Position numbers and translations under genes: made by a program | Source: Sphingobium sp. WTD-1 | GTDB lineage: Bacteria > Pseudomonadota > Alphaproteobacteria > Sphingomonadales > Sphingomonadaceae | Assembly (NCBI RefSeq): GCF_030128825.1 | Contig: NZ_CP119127.1 | Location: forward strand, 2,108,001 to 2,172,000 | Direction: 5' to 3' | Length of the DNA: 64,000 nt | Shown here: positions 59,333-64,000 of the stretch, in pieces | How positions within the stretch are numbered: the stretch's first letter is position 1 | Layout of the letters: every line of letters begins with the position of its first letter | Notes under the pieces: generated by a model | Seen by the model: only the letters and a program-made list of their open reading frames with translations | Database searches by the model: none | What the model was told of the DNA's origin: nothing

Positions 59333-59560
59333 ATGAGCGAGGATGAACGGCGGCGATACCGGCTTCAGGATTACATGAATGCCGAAGCGGACGCTGCCTT
59401 TAGAAGCAACGAAGAGATCATCGAGATATGCCGGAACATTCACGATTTCGATATCATGACCCCTATCCAAAAGGGCGCTCGCGTTGAATTGTTGCGTCGT
59501 AGACTGAGCATCGACGCGGACTGGGAGATCGTCGGAAAGCGGCGCAGCTCGAAAATTTGA
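59333..59560 (+). CDS. Small acidic protein of unknown function
   Basis: A 75-residue charged helical protein (MSEDERRRYRLQDYMNAEAD, then EEIIEICRNIHDFDIMTPIQ) starting five bases after AAGGGAGG. It is the last plus-strand gene of the accessory region with good initiation signals. No family is recognised and there is no membrane segment. Confidence 0.6.
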   Translation: MSEDERRRYRLQDYMNAEADAAFRSNEEIIEICRNIHDFDIMTPIQKGARVELLRRRLSIDADWEIVGKRRSSKI

Positions 59561-59902
59561 TTGGAACTGAGCATTTGAGCTCCTGAACCGGGTCTTTCGA
59601 TTATAAGGCCGTCCGTCCCGCGATTCGGTGGACTGCCCGGATCATTGGACGCCTCACCCGCAGGTTTAGCGTGAATGGCCCGCCTGGCTGCGGGTGGGGT
59701 CACCGGCCTGATCGAGGGTTGCCTCGTTCTGCTCGTGTGATACTCCGTTGGAGATCCCAGCGCAGCCCCCAGATTCCCCCCGAATTACGGACGCGCTGGG
59801 GTCACCCTTCATCTTCACATTGTGACATGGTATCTGCAGCAAGCTCCTGGCGCGATTCAACGTCATCGCGGCGCGCGTCAGGGGCACTTCGGGGAGGGGC
59901 AC
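59561..59902. other. Intergenic region with two inverted repeats
   Basis: These 342 bases separate the accessory genes from the lysis genes. They contain CACCCGCA/TGCGGGTG (59655-59662 and 59689-59696) and CCCAGCGC/GCGCTGGG (59756-59763 and 59793-59800). One of them probably terminates the minus-strand late operon or the plus-strand genes. A plus-strand frame here has no ribosome-binding site and low-quality composition. Confidence 0.4.
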
Positions 59903-60016
59903 ATGTTTAGCGAATGGCGTGATTGGGACGCGGATCCTTTAGCTCCTCTGGATTGGCTCGTCTGGAGCGTCTTTGCCATTCTCGCCTGCGCCACCCTCGT
60001 CCATAACCTTGTCTGA
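59903..60016 (+). CDS. Possible 37-residue membrane peptide, antisense to a lysis gene
   Basis: A short frame with a strong ribosome-binding site (GGGGAGG, five bases before the ATG) encodes MFSEWRDWDADPLAPLDWLV followed by a hydrophobic helix ending in LVHNLV. It lies antisense to the 3' end of the minus-strand gene at 59939-60130. Both have plausible start signals, so one may be spurious. Confidence 0.3.
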   Translation: MFSEWRDWDADPLAPLDWLVWSVFAILACATLVHNLV

Positions 60017-60130
60017 CTTCGAGCGCCGGATCGCAGCGCCGAGCGCTTTCGCTGCCGTCACAACATAACCCAGCGCCTCGAACGCAAGCCCGATCTTGCC
60101 GAGCCCGCGCGTGATCTTGCCCAAGCCCAT
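59939..60130 (-). CDS. Small phage protein at the end of the lysis cassette
   Basis: A 63-residue protein translated from an ATG that overlaps the stop of the upstream gene (TGATG), with GGAGG seven bases before. It has an amphipathic Gly/Ala-rich helix (GLGKIGLAFEALGYVVTAAK) and a charged tail. Location directly behind holin- and endolysin-type genes suggests a late or lysis accessory role; this rests on context only. Confidence 0.6.
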   Translation of the reverse strand: MGLGKITRGLGKIGLAFEALGYVVTAAKALGAAIRRSKSDKVMDEGGAGENGKDAPDEPIQRS

Positions 60131-60399
60131 CAGCGCGCCTCCACGGGAACCGGCTGCTCAGGCGGCTGCTCGATCGTCACTGGCTGCGGGCCGGGCATCG
60201 ACGCCTTCCCACCGCTGGACGAGCCCAGCCAGAAGCCGAACGCCAGCACGGCGAAGCTCTTCCATGTCCCGATGACATCACCCTTGAGCGCGACATCGTT
60301 GGACCAGAGAACGACCCAGACGGAGAAGCCGAGATAGCCCAGGATCGCCGCGACGCAGGCCGCGACCACGATGCGCAGATGCGGCACGGTCGGGTTCAT
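60130..60399 (-). CDS. Phage membrane protein, holin- or spanin-like
   Basis: An 89-residue protein with two hydrophobic segments (LRIVVAACVAAILGYLGFSV then WVVLW, and WKSFAVLAFGFWLGSSSGG) and a proline/glutamate-rich C-terminal tail. The ATG at 60399 overlaps the endolysin stop (ATGA). Two membrane segments and the position next to the endolysin make a holin (class II-like) plausible, but no motif proves it. Confidence 0.6.
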   Translation of the reverse strand: MNPTVPHLRIVVAACVAAILGYLGFSVWVVLWSNDVALKGDVIGTWKSFAVLAFGFWLGSSSGGKASMPGPQPVTIEQPPEQPVPVEAR

Positions 60400-60992
60400 C
60401 GCGCCCAGTCTCCGGTCTTCTTCTGCAGCCATGTCAGGAAGTCTCCGACCGTCTTACCCTTCAAGATCGAAGGGTTGGCCTTGGTTGCAGCAGGGCCGGC
60501 AATCAGATCGGCCCGCGCCTTGGTGTCTGCGCCAATCACTGCCGCAGCCGTCACCGGGCCGAAGAAGTGGGCCGCGTAGAGCGAGGCCTTGTTGATCGGG
60601 AGGCTCTTGCCGCGCAGATAGGCCGCATTCTTGGCGGTGAACGTCTTGGCGCGGGCGAGCTGCTCATCGGCGGTCGGCATCAGGCCGCCGAATGCCTTCG
60701 ACATATCAGCGCCCCATTTCCCGCCTTCGCCGAGCCAGGTCGACTTGATGAACTGGTAGAGGCCCGATCCGGTTGAAGTGTTGGCCTTGATGTAGGGACG
60801 GTCACCGCTCTCGATCTTCGACAGCATCGGCCAGTAGTCGTCGGGCAGGCCGGTTGCAGGGGCAGCTTTCGGCGGCGCCAGCTTGTCCAGCATCGCGATC
60901 GTGTCGCGACCCGCCCATCCGTCGACGGGGGAAAGGCCGGTGCGCTCCTGAAACAGGCGCACGAAATCGTCATCGGAAATGGTCGTCATCAT
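60396..60992 (-). CDS. Phage endolysin, SLT-like with an N-terminal binding module
   Basis: A 198-residue peptidoglycan-degrading enzyme without a signal peptide. Residues 1-40 (FVRLFQERTGLSPVDGWAGR then DTIAMLDKL) resemble a peptidoglycan-binding module. The catalytic domain shows LSKIESGDRPY (Glu61) and GSGLYQFIKSTWLGEGGKWG, the lysozyme-like SLT pattern, and ASLYAAHFFGPVTAAAVIGA. The same fold appears in the flagellar transglycosylase at 13062. It overlaps the upstream holin-like gene by four bases (60989-60992). Confidence 0.85.
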   Translation of the reverse strand: MMTTISDDDFVRLFQERTGLSPVDGWAGRDTIAMLDKLAPPKAAPATGLPDDYWPMLSKIESGDRPYIKANTSTGSGLYQFIKSTWLGEGGKWGADMSKAFGGLMPTADEQLARAKTFTAKNAAYLRGKSLPINKASLYAAHFFGPVTAAAVIGADTKARADLIAGPAATKANPSILKGKTVGDFLTWLQKKTGDWAR

Positions 60993-61444
60993 TCACCTCC
61001 CAAGGGCCGCTTGCCCATTGCGATGTCTTGAAGGGTTCGTTCCGCGCTCAGTTCGGCCTGCACCTCCTCACGGATGGCGGCTTTTCGGCGCGTCGCTTCG
61101 TCGGTGATCACGTCTCCCACCTGGCGGACGAACCGATCCGTGTAGAGCTTGACGACGCGATCGGCGCCGACGGTCGCGCCGGCCGTGATGAGGGCAGCGC
61201 CTTCACCGTCGACGCCGGCGCGGCTGATCATCCAGTAGGAGATCAGCGCCACCATCGGGAGGATGAGGATGTCTGCCAGCACCAACCCCGGCTTGATCTT
61301 CACCCCCTTCTTGATGAGCAGCGCATATTTCGCGGCGAAGCCGAATGTGAGGCCGACCCAGATCCAAGCATATTTGGCGATCAACGCCTCACTCCATGGC
61401 GTCATCGCCGCGGCTCCCTGTTGATGTGGTGTAATTGCGACCAT
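60989..61444 (-). CDS. Phage holin-like membrane protein
   Basis: A 151-residue protein, first of the lysis cassette. Two to three hydrophobic stretches are visible (KYAWIWVGLTFGFAAKYALL, VLADILILPMVALISYWMIS and AALITAGATVGADRVV), followed by a charged helical tail (EATRRKAAIREEVQAELSAE). GGAGG precedes the ATG at 61444; an internal ATG (61405) would still keep all membrane segments. Gene order with the endolysin supports a holin or antiholin. Confidence 0.65.
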   Translation of the reverse strand: MVAITPHQQGAAAMTPWSEALIAKYAWIWVGLTFGFAAKYALLIKKGVKIKPGLVLADILILPMVALISYWMISRAGVDGEGAALITAGATVGADRVVKLYTDRFVRQVGDVITDEATRRKAAIREEVQAELSAERTLQDIAMGKRPLGGE

Positions 61445-61446
61445 GA

Positions 61447-62616
61447 TCAGGTGACCTCCACCGTGATCGATCCGGTCAGCGTGGTCGGCGAACGCAGCAC
61501 GATGTGGTTGACGCTATTGATCACGACCGTGGTCTGGGTCGGGACCGCGTCGGCGCCGTTGATCCTGTAGCTGGTGTAGGCGGCGGCCGCCGACCGAGCC
61601 TCCGCCGACGGATAGGCATAATAGACATATTGGTCGGCCGCCGTGACGGTGAAGCTCTTGGCGCGCGTGGTCGACCGCTCCCCGCCGCCCAGCGCTTTTG
61701 CCTGCGCTTCGGTCAGCGCAGTGCTGGCAGAGACGCCCCACCACTTCGGCTTCTTGCGATAATGGTCCATGATCAGCTTTTCGATGCGGGCCAGCATCAC
61801 AGGGTCATCGGTCAGATAGCCCCGCAGAACGATGAACTCTCCGCAATCGCCGCCATCGATCGGACCCGACAGATTCGATCCCGCAAGCCCCAGCCGGATG
61901 GTGCTGTCGGTGTTGAACGCGGTGACGCTCGTCACTTCCCTATCGTAGAGACCAGCGTCGATCCGTAGGCGGCATTTGTTGAGATTGTCGCTGAAGGCCA
62001 GCACGATCAGGCGCGGGCCATCAGCATAGACCGATGCGAACGCAGGCGACGCAGTCGCCGTGTTGGCAATGATCTGGGTGCCATTGACCTGGAACGTGAG
62101 GCCGCCCGCGCTGGTCCACTGGAGCAACATGCCGGACGAGGCAGCGGTTGCCACCTGATTATTGCCGAACGGGAACGCATTATCGCCCGGACCAGGACGG
62201 CCGAAGAAGATGATGGTGAAGTCGCCGCCAAATGCGTCGAGATGGGTCGACAGGGCGGACGAAGCCATGAGATGGCCGTTGAGTGCGCCCGCACCGAAGA
62301 CCAGCGCGTGACGCTCATTATAGGCCGCCCACACCGCCGCATTGAACACGGCGCGGTCGCATAGCGGATCGGGATCAAGACCGGTAATCTGGGTCGGCAT
62401 CGCTGCGCCACCCGGGACCATCTTGAACTCGCTGCCGATCGCGCGACTGGTCCAGTCGGCCGCATGAAGGGCGTCTCGCGCGCGGCCCCAGAAGACCAGA
62501 CGCAAGTCGAGCGCGACGACATCCTCGTCATCCAGCACAGCCGGGTCGATGCCGAGCAGGCCGACGCTGCCCTGGTTGACGAAGGGCAATTGGGTCAAAA
62601 TCGTGTCGGTCATCAT
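61447..62616 (-). CDS. Phage virion protein with a lectin-like (LamG-type) domain
   Basis: A 389-residue late protein between the tail gene and the lysis cassette. The central region (about 115-290) has the beta-sandwich pattern of concanavalin/LamG-type domains: GDFTIIFFGRPGPGDNAFPF, LLQWTSAGGLTFQVNGTQII, RLIVLAFSDNLNKCRLRIDA, and GECGEFIVLRGYLTDDPVML-like spacing near 255. A fibronectin-like or Ig-like module may close the protein (KSFTVTAADQYVYYAYPSAE). Such proteins bind cell-surface glycans as tail fibres or appendages. It shares a base with the upstream gene. Confidence 0.65.
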   Translation of the reverse strand: MMTDTILTQLPFVNQGSVGLLGIDPAVLDDEDVVALDLRLVFWGRARDALHAADWTSRAIGSEFKMVPGGAAMPTQITGLDPDPLCDRAVFNAAVWAAYNERHALVFGAGALNGHLMASSALSTHLDAFGGDFTIIFFGRPGPGDNAFPFGNNQVATAASSGMLLQWTSAGGLTFQVNGTQIIANTATASPAFASVYADGPRLIVLAFSDNLNKCRLRIDAGLYDREVTSVTAFNTDSTIRLGLAGSNLSGPIDGGDCGEFIVLRGYLTDDPVMLARIEKLIMDHYRKKPKWWGVSASTALTEAQAKALGGGERSTTRAKSFTVTAADQYVYYAYPSAEARSAAAAYTSYRINGADAVPTQTTVVINSVNHIVLRSPTTLTGSITVEVT

Positions 62617-64000
62617 TATCTCCGGTAGGGGATGAGGCGGACCTCGTGACAGGCCCAGTCGTAAAGGGTGACGCCGGTCAGCCCGTCGGTGAGCAGCGGC
62701 GTGGTGCTGCGGAAGCCGGAACGCGGCCCACCGGTCGCGCCGCTGCCGTTGGTGGGCGACCAGCCGGCGATAACGACGCGCGGCTCTCGCCCGGTTGGTG
62801 CGCCCGAAAGGGTGATGCTGACTGTATCAGCCCGCGACACATAGCTGCCGTCTGGCTCGGGGATGCGGCTTGGCACCGACACGACGCTGATGGCGCTGAT
62901 CGAGACGGAGGGAACAGGGTTGGCGACTTCCGCGCCGTCGAAGAATGCGATGCCGCGCCCGGTCTCAAGATTGGTTGCGGCGACGATCGTGTCGCTTTCG
63001 TCCTTCGTCAGCAGCCGATTGAACTGGAGCCGGACCACCGATGACGACCCCATATAGGCCCGCTCCAGCCGCAGCGGCTCGCGCGGGACGCCCCAGACCG
63101 CATGCGCGATATAATAGCCGCTGCGCAGCCCGTTCATCCGCCAGCCCAGCGCCTTGACATGACCTTTGTCGGCGGATTCCGGCCCGTCATAATAGGAGCC
63201 ATCGCACAGCCATCCGTCAGGCGCGTCGAGCTGCGCCAGCGCGACGTCGCTCGGCATCCGGAAGTCCTGATACATCCGGTTCACCTGCCCACAGAAGAAG
63301 CGGACATCGATGTCCGGCCCCAGAATTTCGGCGACGTCCTTGCGCGCGTCGGCCGCATATTGCTCCAGATACTGCTGATATTTGGCCTTGGTGGTCCCGA
63401 TCTTCGTGTCTTCATGCCCGTGGTTGGAATGGAAGATCACCCGGTACGGCCGCCAGCCCTTGCTGGCGGCGATGGCGCGCGCCCGATCGAGATAATAGGT
63501 CCAGTCCATGTAGCGCTTCGATCCGCGCTTCATCCCGCCGTCCGGGTTGGTCTGAGAGCCGTAATAGGCCGTGCCGCCCTCCGCCGCGATGAAGAACAGG
63601 CAGCGCGGCTTACGCCCTACGGCCGCCTGCGTCAGCGACATGATGCTGTCGGCAATGCCGGAAAGGGGCGTCTCCCAGCTGCTGGCCGTCGCCTGCTCGC
63701 GCAGGTCTACGAAATCATTGACCGGCGCGCCGTCCGGGTTGGTCCCGACGTCAAACATCAGCGCCCAGCCGGGATGCTGCGCGGCCGTCGTTATCGTCGC
63801 GTCGCCGGCATCCTTGCTCTGGCCCCAGTCCCACGACTGGCCAACTTTGATGATGATGGTCAGCAGATTGTCATCATCTTCCACGAACCAGCCGGACAGC
63901 CGGTTCCAGTAGCCCGATGGCGGCCCGTACAGGATAGTGCCTGATCCACCGCCGTCGCTGGGCCGGGCCATGACACCGCCATCAGCCTGGTAGAGCGCCC
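62616..64000 (-). CDS. Phage tail protein with SGNH-esterase-like domain (5' end beyond the window)
   Basis: The frame is open to the right edge; the ATG at 63971 has no good ribosome-binding site and the preceding codons (ALYQADGGVM) read like protein, so the true start is probably outside. From that ATG 451 residues are visible. They contain GQSWDWGQ (the GQS nucleophile block of sialate-O-acetylesterase-type SGNH hydrolases, residues 44-46), FHSNHGHED and, near 270, the SADKGHVKALGWRM block (DxxH of the catalytic pair). A C-terminal beta domain follows. It probably deacetylates host surface glycans during adsorption. Confidence 0.7.
   Translation of the reverse strand, partial: ALYQADGGVMARPSDGGGSGTILYGPPSGYWNRLSGWFVEDDDNLLTIIIKVGQSWDWGQSKDAGDATITTAAQHPGWALMFDVGTNPDGAPVNDFVDLREQATASSWETPLSGIADSIMSLTQAAVGRKPRCLFFIAAEGGTAYYGSQTNPDGGMKRGSKRYMDWTYYLDRARAIAASKGWRPYRVIFHSNHGHEDTKIGTTKAKYQQYLEQYAADARKDVAEILGPDIDVRFFCGQVNRMYQDFRMPSDVALAQLDAPDGWLCDGSYYDGPESADKGHVKALGWRMNGLRSGYYIAHAVWGVPREPLRLERAYMGSSSVVRLQFNRLLTKDESDTIVAATNLETGRGIAFFDGAEVANPVPSVSISAISVVSVPSRIPEPDGSYVSRADTVSITLSGAPTGREPRVVIAGWSPTNGSGATGGPRSGFRSTTPLLTDGLTGVTLYDWACHEVRLIPYRR

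Larger units (their letters stand above)
53800..64000. mobile_element. Prophage (left part; continues beyond the window)
   Basis: The region begins at the tRNA-Val scar and contains small accessory genes (54.0-59.6 kb), a lysis cassette and virion tail genes on the minus strand up to the right edge. No integrase, repressor, terminase or capsid gene is in the part shown; these should lie further right. Confidence 0.85.

Noticed and set aside
59671..59910. 79-codon plus-strand frame before the lysis region
   Set aside because: Arg/Ser/Pro-rich shadow composition, no ribosome-binding site, and it spans an inverted repeat.
53800..64000. CRISPR array
   Set aside because: No regularly spaced short repeats were seen; the only direct repeats are the two 75-base copies at 56888 and 57413.

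Overview
The window reads as a chromosome segment of a high-GC alphaproteobacterium of the Sphingomonadaceae, most likely Sphingobium or a close relative. The reasons are the protein style of the flagellar genes, an alphaproteobacterial-type petABC operon, a typical palindromic intergenic repeat, and a prophage carrying small genes of the kind seen in sphingomonads. No database search was possible, so the genus is an inference.

Positions 1 to 38351 hold an almost complete set of flagellar structural, export and regulatory genes. On the minus strand lie motB (cut by the window edge), motA, and flgL-K-J-I-H-G-F-E-D-C-B. On the plus strand follow a second, small MotA/MotB-like pair, flgA, flgM, a flgN-like chaperone gene, a lytic transglycosylase gene, flhA and fliA (sigma-28). 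Two glucan genes (opgG, opgH) and fliC lie on the minus strand. A sigma-54 activator gene then leads a long plus-strand run, fliE-F-G-H-I-J-K-L-M-N-O-P-Q-R-flhB, followed by an unknown gene, fliD and fliS. The promoters can be read from the sequence. Four sites match TGGCAC-N5-TTGC (sigma-54), before flgB, flgG, flgA and the transglycosylase-flhA-fliA operon. Six sites have TAAA or TTAA, 15 bases, then [GT]CCGT-type -10 boxes (sigma-28), before motAB, the second stator pair, flgM, fliC, the unknown gene at 35939 and fliD-fliS. This gives a hierarchy: activator plus export apparatus, then sigma-54 for rod, hook and rings, then sigma-28 for filament and motor, with FlgM as feedback. Genes for FlhF, FlhG and chemotaxis are not in the window.

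Positions 38352 to 53708 are housekeeping genes: argD, argF, hslO, queC-queE, lipB, hemF, trmL, petA-B-C (cytochrome bc1), apt, a lipoprotein of the endonuclease/exonuclease/phosphatase fold, a nucleosidase, and several uncharacterised envelope proteins.

From about 53800 to the right edge lies an integrated prophage. Its left boundary is marked by a 45-base 3' fragment of a tRNA-Val(GAC) gene on the minus strand that still has its own terminator. Next to this boundary (54.0-59.6 kb) is an accessory region of small genes, many with their own terminators. It includes a conspicuously AT-rich, translationally coupled pair of unknown function (55574-56805; the second gene looks like DUF1828/DUF1829). 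From 59.9 kb to the edge, minus-strand genes give a lysis cassette (membrane proteins and a transglycosylase-like endolysin), a lectin-fold-like virion protein and an SGNH-esterase-like tail protein that runs out of the window. No integrase is visible at this end.
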